In this document: positions 19,265-27,201 of the stretch, in pieces
Layout: every line of letters starts with the position of its first letter
Position numbering within the stretch: the stretch's first letter is position 1
Assembly: GCF_007018965.1 (NCBI RefSeq)
Contig: NZ_VJYZ01000013.1
Location: forward strand, 7,501 to 71,500
Origin: Paracoccus marinus
GTDB taxonomy: Bacteria > Pseudomonadota > Alphaproteobacteria > Rhodobacterales > Rhodobacteraceae
Reading direction: 5' to 3'
DNA length: 64,000 bases
Program-made: the position numbers and the translations under genes
Notes under the pieces: model-generated
Database searches by the model: none
What the model saw: only the letters and a program-made list of their open reading frames with translations
Told to the model about the DNA's origin: nothing

Positions 19265-20293
19265 TCAGGACCGCTTGGGAAACCGCCGCCGCTTCCAGTG
19301 GCGATACCGGGCGGCAAGCGCGCTCAGCCGGTCGCGCCGGTCCCGCGCCACGGGCCGGCGATCGGGTTGCGCGTCGGCGTCCATCGCCGCTGCGAAGGCG
19401 TCGTCGTATTCGGCAAGCAACTCCCGCGCCCGCGCGGCGGCTGCGGCGGCCCGGTCCTTCGCCGCAGGTTCAATGCAGCGGGCGAGAGCCTGATCCAGCG
19501 CGTCGTCGCTGGCGCTGTCGAGCGCATGGATTTCCGGCCAGCCCAGCAGTTCCGCCTGCCGCGTGACCTTGTCGCGGCCCTGGATCGCATCGACCGCCAG
19601 CACCGGCACGCCGTTCTTCAGCGCCAGCACGGTCCCGTGCAGCCGGGTGGTCACCAGCGCGTCCATCCGGGCCAGGATTGATTCGAACTCCGCCCCGCTG
19701 CCGATGCCCGCGTGGTTCCTGGCGCGCGGCAGCGTCGTGTCCAGCTCGACCACGGCGACGCCCGCGCGGGCCAGAAGCGCGCGCAGCCGCGTCTCGGCCT
19801 GATCGTGCAGCTGCCGGCCGCCGTATTCCCCCTGCGAGCGGACAAGGCACAGCCCCACGACCGGCACCCGCCCCGCGTCGTGCAGGAAGCTGAGGTCGGG
19901 CCGCACGGTGCGGTCGCTGTCGCGTTCCAGAAGCGCGTCGAACGGATCGCAGTCCGCCAGCGGCGCGACCATGGTCAGGTTCACGCCGACCTGCACGCAG
20001 TCGCGGAACCGGCCGAGGATGTGGGGATACTTGACCGGATAGTTCGGCGCATAAGGGCCGCAGACGACGACCAGATGGGTGAAGTCCGCGGGGTCCAGCG
20101 TCGCGGCATCGACCCAGCCTGGTTCCAGCCCCAGCAGGTCGGGCGTATAGGGCGACACCTCGAACGGCACGCCCAGCGCCCGCAGCCGCGTCTCGACGTG
20201 CCGCAGCACCTCTATGTCGCCGACGGTCGAGAAGTGCCCGGTGACGAGCGCCCGGCGATTGCGGGGGTGGCGCGGCTGGGAAGGGGTCGTCAT
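19265..20293 (-). CDS. Polysaccharide pyruvyl transferase family protein
   Basis: A 342-residue protein with the family's main signature, VTTRLHGTVLALKNGVPVLA, near residue 240, plus a Rossmann-like N-terminal half (RRALVTGHFSTVGDIEVLRH). Family members transfer pyruvate ketals to sugars of exopolysaccharides, but many members have no known substrate. ATG at 20293 is chosen because GGAGG lies 5 bases upstream; a GTG two codons earlier is the alternative. It stands alone, without neighbouring polysaccharide genes, so the activity is uncertain. The C-terminus is Arg-rich. Confidence 0.75.
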   Translation of the reverse strand: MTTPSQPRHPRNRRALVTGHFSTVGDIEVLRHVETRLRALGVPFEVSPYTPDLLGLEPGWVDAATLDPADFTHLVVVCGPYAPNYPVKYPHILGRFRDCVQVGVNLTMVAPLADCDPFDALLERDSDRTVRPDLSFLHDAGRVPVVGLCLVRSQGEYGGRQLHDQAETRLRALLARAGVAVVELDTTLPRARNHAGIGSGAEFESILARMDALVTTRLHGTVLALKNGVPVLAVDAIQGRDKVTRQAELLGWPEIHALDSASDDALDQALARCIEPAAKDRAAAAAARARELLAEYDDAFAAAMDADAQPDRRPVARDRRDRLSALAARYRHWKRRRFPKRS

Positions 20294-20313
20294 CCGCACC
20301 TCCGGCTTGGGGG

Positions 20314-20337
20314 TCCGGGGCGCAGATGCGCCCCGGA
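20314..20337. terminator. Perfect hairpin downstream of the peroxiredoxin gene
   Basis: TCCGGGGCGCA-GA-TGCGCCCCGGA is an 11-bp palindrome in the short spacer between the peroxiredoxin and pyruvyl-transferase-like genes. It has no T run, so it is perhaps a partial terminator or a 3' mRNA stabiliser. Confidence 0.45.
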
Positions 20338-20350
20338 GACTGCGGTTGCG

Positions 20351-21010
20351 TCAGCCGCGTGCGGGCTGGGCCACGAAGCGCAGATAGGGCAGCTTCTTGT
20401 CCACGCGGCCGAACTTCGCCTCGGCCTGCTCGTCGGTCAGGGACAGGGCGGCGATCACGTCCTGGCCCGGCTGCCAGTCGGCAGGCGTCGCGATCGGGAC
20501 GCCGTCGGTCGCCTGCACCGCGTCGAGCGCGCGCAGGATTTCCGCGAAGTTGCGGCCGACCGACATCGGATAGGAAATCGTCAGCCGCACCTTCTTGTCC
20601 GGCCCGATCAGGAACACCGTCCGCACCGTCGCCGAATGCGCGGGCGTCCGTTCGTCGGGCAGCGAGGCGTCGGCCGGGAACATGTCATAGGCCTTGGCGA
20701 CTTTCAGCGAGGTGTCGTCCACGATCGCGAAGTTGGCGGGAACGCCCGCGACCTGCGCGATGTCGGCCTTCCACTTGCGGTGGTCGTCGGTGCTGTCCAC
20801 GGACACGCCAAGGACCTTGGTGTTGCGCTTCTCGAACTCGGGGACGAGGCGGGCGACGGCGCTGAACTCGGTCGTGCAGACCGGGGTGAAGTCGCGCGGG
20901 TGGCTGAACAGGATGGCGTAGCTGTCGCCGATCCAGTCGTGAAAGCTGATCGGACCTTCGGTCGTCTCGGCGGTGAAATCGGGGGCCGTGTCGTTGATGC
21001 GGACGCTCAT
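20351..21010 (-). CDS. 1-Cys (Prx6-type) peroxiredoxin
   Basis: A 219-residue thiol peroxidase that reduces hydrogen peroxide and organic peroxides. The active-site peptide HPRDFTPVCTTEFSAVARL holds the peroxidatic Cys at about 47. The segment TVFLIGPDKKVRLTISYPMSVGRNF and the long C-terminal domain are typical of the Prx6/AhpC-TSA-C group. AGGAGG lies upstream of the ATG (MSVRINDTAPDF). The frame stays open far upstream but without homology. It diverges from the aldehyde dehydrogenase gene across about 170 bases. Confidence 0.95.
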   Translation of the reverse strand: MSVRINDTAPDFTAETTEGPISFHDWIGDSYAILFSHPRDFTPVCTTEFSAVARLVPEFEKRNTKVLGVSVDSTDDHRKWKADIAQVAGVPANFAIVDDTSLKVAKAYDMFPADASLPDERTPAHSATVRTVFLIGPDKKVRLTISYPMSVGRNFAEILRALDAVQATDGVPIATPADWQPGQDVIAALSLTDEQAEAKFGRVDKKLPYLRFVAQPARG

Positions 21011-21181
21011 GGGCGCCTCCTCTGGGTTGGGCAGGTGCAACATAACCACGGCATGGCCGATTGGAAGGCCGGGCAGGCGCGGTCGATCTGCCGGTCCGCC
21101 GCGCCAGAAAACCCGCCGCCTGCGCCTTGAAGTCGCACGGGGCCGGTGACACGTTCCCCCCAACCGATGAGGAGAGACGCC

Positions 21182-22636
21182 ATGACAGAGCTGGCCGACT
21201 ACCGCAAATTCTACATCGACGGCGCCTGGGTCGAGCCCGCGCAGGCAAGCGACCTCGAGGTGATCGACCCCTCGAACGAGGAACCCTTCGCCGTCATCTC
21301 GCTGGGCGCGCAGGCCGACACCGACAGGGCCGTCGCCGCCGCCAAGGCCGCGTTCCCGGCATGGGCCGCGACCCCGCCCGCCGAGCGGCTGGCGCATGTC
21401 GAGCGGATCCTGAAGATCTATCAGAAGCGCAGCAACGACATCGGCGACGCGATCACGTCCGAGATGGGCGCCCCCACCTCGATGTCGCGCGAGGATCAGG
21501 CCGGGTCGGGGTCGTTCCACATCGAGACCTTCGTGGACGAGTTCCGCAAGTTCGAGTTCATCCGCCCGCTCGGCGACCACGCCCCCACCAGCATGGTCGC
21601 GTGGGAACCGATCGGCGTCGTCGGCCTGATCACGCCGTGGAACTGGCCGATGAACCAGGTCACGCTCAAGGTCATTCCGGCGCTGCTGGCCGGGAACACG
21701 GTCGTCCTGAAACCGTCCGAGATCGCGCCCATCTCGTCGATGGTGTTCGCCGAGGTGATCGACGAGGCGGGGCTGCCCAAGGGCGTCTTCAACCTGGTGA
21801 ACGGCGACGGCGCAGGCGTGGGCACCCAGCTTTCGACCCACCCGGACGTGGACATGATCAGCTTCACCGGCTCGACCCGCGCCGGGATCGCGATCACCAA
21901 GGCCGCCGCCGACAGCGTCAAGAAGGTCGCGCTCGAGCTTGGCGGCAAGGGCGCGAACATCGTGTTCGCCGACGCCGACGACAAGGCGGTGAAGCGAGGC
22001 GCGCGGCACTGTTTCTACAACTCGGGCCAGTCCTGCAACGCGCCGACGCGGATGCTGGTCGAGCGTTCGGCCTACGAGGCCGCGATCGAGACTGCGCGCG
22101 AGGTCGCCGAAAAGACCGCCGTGGCCAGCGCCCATGACGAGGGGGCGCATATCGGCCCGGTCGTCAGCAAGCAGCAGTGGGACAAGATCCAGGGGTTGAT
22201 CCAGGCCGGCATCGACGAGGGCGCGCGGCTGGTCGCGGGCGGCCCCGGTCTGCCCGAGGGCGTCAACCGCGGCTATTTCGTGCGCCCCACGGTGTTCGCC
22301 GACGTGACGCCCGACATGACAATCGCCACGCAGGAAATCTTCGGCCCGGTGCTGTCGATCATCCCCTTCGACACCGAGGAAGAGGCGCTCGAGATCGCGA
22401 ACGACACGATCTATGGCCTCACGAACTACGTCCAGACGCAGGACGGCAAGCGCCGCAACCGGCTGGCCCGGGCGCTGAAGTCGGGGATGGTCGAAACCAA
22501 CGGAGTCGGCCGCGGCCGCGGCGCGGCCTTCGGCGGCGTCAAGGCGTCGGGCCGCGCGCGCGAGGGCGGGGTCTGGGGGATCGAGGAGTTCATGGACTCC
22601 AAGCAGATTTCCGGCTGGGACGCGGACGCCGAGTGA
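21182..22636 (+). CDS. NAD(P)-dependent aldehyde dehydrogenase
   Basis: A 484-residue ALDH-superfamily enzyme that oxidises an aldehyde to its acid. Motifs in order: the cofactor region TPWNWPMNQVTLKVIPALLAG, SFTGSTRAGI, the general base Glu in LELGGKGANIVF, the catalytic Cys in NSGQSCNAPTRM and the C-terminal EIFGPVLSIIPF. AGGAGAG precedes the ATG of MTELADYRKFYIDG. The substrate class cannot be fixed; overall it resembles broad-range bacterial ALDHs. It ends at a strong terminator shared with the converging acyl-CoA ligase gene. Confidence 0.95.
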   Translation: MTELADYRKFYIDGAWVEPAQASDLEVIDPSNEEPFAVISLGAQADTDRAVAAAKAAFPAWAATPPAERLAHVERILKIYQKRSNDIGDAITSEMGAPTSMSREDQAGSGSFHIETFVDEFRKFEFIRPLGDHAPTSMVAWEPIGVVGLITPWNWPMNQVTLKVIPALLAGNTVVLKPSEIAPISSMVFAEVIDEAGLPKGVFNLVNGDGAGVGTQLSTHPDVDMISFTGSTRAGIAITKAAADSVKKVALELGGKGANIVFADADDKAVKRGARHCFYNSGQSCNAPTRMLVERSAYEAAIETAREVAEKTAVASAHDEGAHIGPVVSKQQWDKIQGLIQAGIDEGARLVAGGPGLPEGVNRGYFVRPTVFADVTPDMTIATQEIFGPVLSIIPFDTEEEALEIANDTIYGLTNYVQTQDGKRRNRLARALKSGMVETNGVGRGRGAAFGGVKASGRAREGGVWGIEEFMDSKQISGWDADAE

Positions 22637-22665
22637 TCGCACGCGGGGGGCCACGCAGAAACGAG

Positions 22666-22692
22666 AAAGGGGCGCCACGCGGCGCCCCTTTT
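22666..22692. terminator. Bidirectional intrinsic terminator
   Basis: AAAGGGGCGCC-ACGC-GGCGCCCCTTTT is a perfect 11-bp stem with flanking A and T runs. It lies between the convergent aldehyde dehydrogenase and acyl-CoA ligase genes. Confidence 0.88.
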
Positions 22693-22715
22693 GCGTTCCG
22701 CAGGATCGGCCGGCG

Positions 22716-24368
22716 TCACCCGCCCGCGTTTTCCCCTGCCACCGCATCGTCCCACAGCACGTCGCCGTGCAGTTGGCGCAGCGTCGCCTTGACCACCTTG
22801 CCGGTCGCCCCGATCGGCAGGCTTTCGACGAAGATCACCCGGTCCGGCACCTGCCAGCGCGGCAGCTTGCCGTCGTAGAAGGCCAGAAGCTCGGCCTCGG
22901 TCAGGTCCGATCCGGGGCGCGGGATCGCGCAGATGACCGGGCGCTCGTCCCATTTCGGATGCCGCGCGGCGATGGCGGCGGCGTTCGCGACCTTGGGGTG
23001 GCCGACCGCGATGTTTTCCAGGTCCACGGTCGAAATCCACTCGCCGCCCGACTTGATGATGTCCTTGGACCGGTCGCGGATGATCGTGTATCCGTTCTCG
23101 TCCAGCGTCGCGATGTCGCCGGTGTCGAACCAGCCGTCGTCGGTAAGCGCCGACCGTCCTTGAGCGAAATACTGGTCCACCACCCAGTGGCCGCGAATCT
23201 GCAACTGGCCCTGCGTCTCGCCGTCGTTGGGCAGGATCGTGCCATTCTCGTCCACCACCCGCAGCTCGACCCCGTAGATCGGCTTACCCTGGCCGTTGCC
23301 GATCCGGTCCTGATCCTCGGCCGGCAGCGCCAGGTGCTTGGCGAGCGGCGCGTTCATGGTGCCCAGCGGCCCGGTTTCCGTCATTCCCCAGGCGTGGACC
23401 AGTTCAACCCCGTGGCGTTCGCGGAACGCGCGCCGCATCGACGGCGGCAGGGCCGATCCGCCGACGACCGTGCGCTTGAGCGTGGTGTGCCCGACCCCCT
23501 GCGCCTCGAGCGCGTTCAGCAGGCCCAGCCAGATCGTCGGCACGCCCGCGGCGAAGGTCACGCGCTCGTCCTGGATCAGCCGCACTAGGCTGTCCCCGTC
23601 CAGCCGCGGGCCGGGCAGCACCAGCCGCGACCCCGCCATCGCGGCGACATAAGGCGTGCCCCAGGCGTTGACGTGGAACATCGGCACGACCGGCAGCACC
23701 GTGTCGGCCGCGCCGACGCTCATCCCGTCGGGCTGGTTGGCGGTCATCGTGTGCAGCATCGTCGAGCGGTGGGTGTAAAGCACGCCCTTGGGATTGCCGG
23801 TCGTCCCCGAGGTGTAGCACAGCGACGAGGGCGCGGTTTCGTCCACTTCGGGCCAGGCGAAGTCGGGATCGCCCTCGGCCAGAAGGTCGTCGTGGAACAG
23901 AAGGCCCGGCAGCGTCGCCGCCGCCTCGTCGTCGCGCGCGCCCATCAGGACGAACGCCTCGATCGAGGGCAGTCGCTCGCGCAGCGCCGCGACCAGCGGC
24001 AGGAAGGTGCGTTCGACGAACAGCATCCGGTCGCCCGCGTCGGCGACGATGAAGGCCAGCTGCTCGGGCGACAGGCGCGGGTTGATCGTGTGACAGACCA
24101 TGCCCGCGCCCGGCACGCCGAAATACAGTTCCAGGTGGCGGCGGTTGTTCCAGGCGAGCGTGGCGATCCGGTCGCCGGGCTTCATCCCGCGCCGCACCAG
24201 CGCCGAGGCGATGCGTCTGGCGTTCGCGCCCACGGTCGCCCAGTCCAGCCGCTCGAACCCGCCCTCGGTCACCGCCGACACGATTTCGGTATCGCCGTGA
24301 TAACGCGCGGCGTGGTCGATCAGCGACGCGATCGACAGCTGTTGATACATCATTCCGCCGGACTGCAT
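22716..24368 (-). CDS. Medium/long-chain fatty-acid-CoA ligase (AMP-binding)
   Basis: A 550-residue adenylate-forming enzyme. The AMP-binding P-loop-like motif is SLCYTSGTTGNPKGVLYTHRS near residue 180. The A5 motif is HAWGMTETGPLGTMN, followed by the hinge region DGWFDTGDIATLDENGYTIIRDRSKD and the C-terminal catalytic Lys in LPIGATGKVVKATLRQ. This class (FadD3/AlkK-like) makes acyl-CoA from a carboxylic acid, ATP and CoA; chain-length preference is unknown. The ATG at 24368 is chosen for the purine-rich AGGGGAGGG upstream. It faces the aldehyde dehydrogenase, and the two activities could act in sequence (aldehyde to acid to acyl-CoA) but are on opposite strands. Confidence 0.93.
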   Translation of the reverse strand: MQSGGMMYQQLSIASLIDHAARYHGDTEIVSAVTEGGFERLDWATVGANARRIASALVRRGMKPGDRIATLAWNNRRHLELYFGVPGAGMVCHTINPRLSPEQLAFIVADAGDRMLFVERTFLPLVAALRERLPSIEAFVLMGARDDEAAATLPGLLFHDDLLAEGDPDFAWPEVDETAPSSLCYTSGTTGNPKGVLYTHRSTMLHTMTANQPDGMSVGAADTVLPVVPMFHVNAWGTPYVAAMAGSRLVLPGPRLDGDSLVRLIQDERVTFAAGVPTIWLGLLNALEAQGVGHTTLKRTVVGGSALPPSMRRAFRERHGVELVHAWGMTETGPLGTMNAPLAKHLALPAEDQDRIGNGQGKPIYGVELRVVDENGTILPNDGETQGQLQIRGHWVVDQYFAQGRSALTDDGWFDTGDIATLDENGYTIIRDRSKDIIKSGGEWISTVDLENIAVGHPKVANAAAIAARHPKWDERPVICAIPRPGSDLTEAELLAFYDGKLPRWQVPDRVIFVESLPIGATGKVVKATLRQLHGDVLWDDAVAGENAGG

Positions 24369-24480
24369 GACGGGCCCTCCCCTTCCCCGGTTCAATGGCG
24401 GCCATGTTTGCAGGGCCGGGACCGCGCACGCAATCCGCCCCGTCGCGTCACACCGGGCGACGGGGCGCGCGCGGAGCCGG

Positions 24481-25191
24481 TCAGCTCCAGGCGACTTCGG
24501 ACAGGAAGATGTAGCCCGCGCCGTAGATCGTCTTGATGAGGCGCGGGTTCTTGGGGTCCTCGCCCAGCTTGGTGCGCAGCCGCGACACGCGCACGTCCAT
24601 CGCCCGGTCGAAGCTGTCGCCCGCGGTGCCGCCGACCTGTTCCAGCATCTGCGCGCGGGTGATGAGCCGGCGCGGACTGTCGAGGAAGATCCGCAGCAGT
24701 TCCGATTCCGCGTGGCTCATGGGCGTGTCGGTGCCGTCCGGCGCGGTCAGGGCGTAGCGGTCGAAATCGGCGGTCCAGCCGGCAAAGCGGGCGCTCTGGC
24801 CGCCCCGCGCCGCCTCTCGCGCGGGTTTGCGCAGGCGGGCGCGGATGCGGGCCACGACCTCGGCCGGGTCGAACGGCTTGATGACATAGTCGTCGGCCCC
24901 CAGCTCCAGCCCCGTGACCCGGTCCTGCACCTGCGCCCGGCCCGAGATGATGATGACCGTCGTCCCCGACTGCGTGGCCAGCCGGTGGACCAGCGCCAGC
25001 CCGTCGCGGTCGGGCAGGCCAAGGTCGATCAGGCAGGCGTCGGGCGTCATCCGGCGCAGCCCCGCCTCGAACTCGGTCGCGCGGGCGAAGGACGCGGTGC
25101 GAAAGCCCGCATCCTCGAGCGCCGAGGCGAGCAGGCGCCGGATTTCCGGCTCGTCGTCGAGAATGGCGATCAGGGGGGCGTCACGGGTCAA
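24481..25191 (-). CDS. OmpR/PhoB-type response regulator
   Basis: A 236-residue response regulator. The receiver has the acidic pair in AILDDEPEIRR, the phospho-Asp in CLIDLGLPDRDG near residue 53, the Ser in VIIISGRAQVQD and the Lys in YVIKPFDPAE. The winged-helix output domain shows ESELLRIFLDSPRRLITRAQ and ends with MDVRVSRLRTKLGEDPKNPRLIKTIYGAGYIF-like features (the RxxR...I.TV.G.GY signature). It overlaps the 3' end of the hybrid kinase gene by 11 bases, so the two are translationally coupled. It is likely the kinase's partner and may regulate the divergent ABC-transporter operon (inference from position). Confidence 0.95.
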   Translation of the reverse strand: MTRDAPLIAILDDEPEIRRLLASALEDAGFRTASFARATEFEAGLRRMTPDACLIDLGLPDRDGLALVHRLATQSGTTVIIISGRAQVQDRVTGLELGADDYVIKPFDPAEVVARIRARLRKPAREAARGGQSARFAGWTADFDRYALTAPDGTDTPMSHAESELLRIFLDSPRRLITRAQMLEQVGGTAGDSFDRAMDVRVSRLRTKLGEDPKNPRLIKTIYGAGYIFLSEVAWS

Positions 25192-27055
25192 CAGGCAACC
25201 TTTCGATCTGTGCCGCTAGCTCGGCCGCCAGGAATGGCTTGGTCAGCACCGGCATGTCGAGACCCGCGCGCTCGGCATGGCCCGACGGCAGCGCCGTCAT
25301 CAGGACCACGGGCAGGTTCGATCCGGCAAGCTCGACCCCGCGTCCGTCGCCGAGCTGCAGGTCCGACAGGATCACAGACAGGCCGGGCAGGTCCACAAGG
25401 CCGCGTGCCTCGGCAAGCGATCCGGCCTCGATCACGCTGTGGCCCAGCGCGGTCAGCATCTCGCGCACGCTTTCGCGGACATAGTCGTCATCATCGACCA
25501 GCAGCGCCATACGCGGCGTGACCTGCCGCCGCGGCAGGCGGATCTGCACCCGCGCGCCGCCCGACGCCACGTTGTCCAGCCGCAGCGTGCCGCCAGCCAG
25601 CTTGGTCTGGTCATAGACCATCGACAGCCCGAGGCCCGCCCCCTGCCCGCCCTTGGTGGTGTAGAACGGCTCGGTCCCGCGGCTGAGCGTCGCGTCGGAA
25701 AAGCCGGGGCCGGTGTCGGTCACGGTCAGCTGGATCCAGTTGCTGACCGCCCGCGCGTCAAGGTCGATCCGCCCCTGCCCCGCCATCGCGTCGCGCGCGT
25801 TCAGAAGCAGGTTCAGAAGCGAATCCTGCAACGATCCGGGGTCCAGCAGCAACGGCCCTCGGGTCAGGTCGCAGGACAGCCGAAGCGTGACCCCCGGCCC
25901 CAGCGACGGCTGCGCCATCGTGACCAGCCCGTCGAGCAGCGCGGGCACGTCCACCGCCTGCGGGGTGAGCGAACGCGGCCCGGTGATCGCGGCGATGCGG
26001 TTGAGAAGCGCGGCCCCGCGTTCGGCGGCGGCGCGGGTCGCCTTGACATCGGCGGCGGCGGCGGGCGGCAGGCCCGATTTCTCCAGCCGCCCCTGAAGCC
26101 CCAGGATGATCGTCATCAGGTTGCCGAAGTCGTGGGCAAGACCGGAAGTCATCTGCGCCGCAAGCGCCCGGCGGGCGGCGTGGGTCAGCGCCTCGCGCGC
26201 TTCGACCTCGGCCGTGACGTCGGCGGACAGCACATAGACCCCGGCCCCCGCCGCGTCGGGCGCGAACGCGACCCGGATGCGACGCCCCGACGGCGGATGC
26301 GTCAGCTCGAAGGTCTGGGGCTGCCCGTCCAGCGCCCGTTCCAGGTGCGGGCGGATGCGGGCAAAGGTTTCCTCGCCCAGCACCTCGACCGGGGTGCGGC
26401 CCTCGATCCCGGCGGCGTCGGCACCAAGGAACACCGAGCCGATCTGCTTGTTGGAAAACGTGTAGCGATAGGCGCGGTCCACATGGGCGATGTGCGCGGG
26501 CACCATCTCGGTCACGTGGCGGGTGCGCGCCTCGGCCTGGGTCAGGATGCGCTGCGCTTCCTGCAAGGCGGCGTTCGACGCGGCCAGCGCCCGGTTCGCG
26601 GCCGACAGGTTCTCGGCATAGGCCAGCAGTTGCTCCGACAGTTCCGCCGACCGCGCCCGCAAGAGCGCCTCGGTCCGCTTGATGTCGGTGATGTCGGTAT
26701 AGACAGCGACCCAGCCGCCTTGTGCGAGCGGCGCGCCCTCGACCGAGAAGGTGCGCCCGTTCGGCCGCTGGCGCTCAAGGTAGTGCGGCTCGAACCGCCT
26801 CGCTTGGTCGACGCGCTGACGGATCGCCGCCTCGGGGTCGGCCTGCGGCCCGTATTCGCCCCGCGCGACCAAATAGGCGATCGTGTCCTCGAAGCTCGCG
26901 CCGGGCTGGATCAGCCGTTCCGGCAGGTCGAACATCTGCTGGTAGCCGCTGTTGGCCACCGCAAGCCGCAGGTCGGCGTCGAAGATCGAGATCGCCTGCG
27001 CGATCAGGTTCAGCCCCGACCGGGTCAGCTCAGCGTGGCCGTCGTCCTGCGCCAT
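25181..27055 (-). CDS. PAS-domain hybrid histidine kinase with C-terminal receiver
   Basis: A 624-residue sensor kinase with no membrane helix, so probably cytosolic. Order: an N-terminal PAS_7-type domain (LIAQAISIFDADLRLAVANSGY), a coiled-coil linker, a second PAS-like domain (HIAHVDRAYRYTFSNKQIG), a dimerisation/H-box region (MTSGLAHDFGNLMTIILGL, phospho-His), and an ATPase domain (LNLLLNARDAM, VTDTGPGFSD, GAGLGLSMVYDQ). It ends with a receiver domain whose phospho-Asp is in VILSDLQLGDGRG. No HPt domain is present. It overlaps the downstream response regulator by 11 bases and diverges from the CoA-ligase/ABC operon with a 146-base spacer. Confidence 0.94.
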   Translation of the reverse strand: MAQDDGHAELTRSGLNLIAQAISIFDADLRLAVANSGYQQMFDLPERLIQPGASFEDTIAYLVARGEYGPQADPEAAIRQRVDQARRFEPHYLERQRPNGRTFSVEGAPLAQGGWVAVYTDITDIKRTEALLRARSAELSEQLLAYAENLSAANRALAASNAALQEAQRILTQAEARTRHVTEMVPAHIAHVDRAYRYTFSNKQIGSVFLGADAAGIEGRTPVEVLGEETFARIRPHLERALDGQPQTFELTHPPSGRRIRVAFAPDAAGAGVYVLSADVTAEVEAREALTHAARRALAAQMTSGLAHDFGNLMTIILGLQGRLEKSGLPPAAAADVKATRAAAERGAALLNRIAAITGPRSLTPQAVDVPALLDGLVTMAQPSLGPGVTLRLSCDLTRGPLLLDPGSLQDSLLNLLLNARDAMAGQGRIDLDARAVSNWIQLTVTDTGPGFSDATLSRGTEPFYTTKGGQGAGLGLSMVYDQTKLAGGTLRLDNVASGGARVQIRLPRRQVTPRMALLVDDDDYVRESVREMLTALGHSVIEAGSLAEARGLVDLPGLSVILSDLQLGDGRGVELAGSNLPVVLMTALPSGHAERAGLDMPVLTKPFLAAELAAQIERLPVDP

Positions 27056-27201
27056 TCCATCCTGCCATGTCCCTGTCGTAACAATTTGTAGGATTCGCGC
27101 AAAACTACCGCAAGGTTCCGGCGTGATGGTTCAGTCGAGCCACGGGGAAGAGGAGCCCCGCGGCTCCCGGCGCGGAACGACGCGCCGGAGGGGGAGGAAG
27201 A

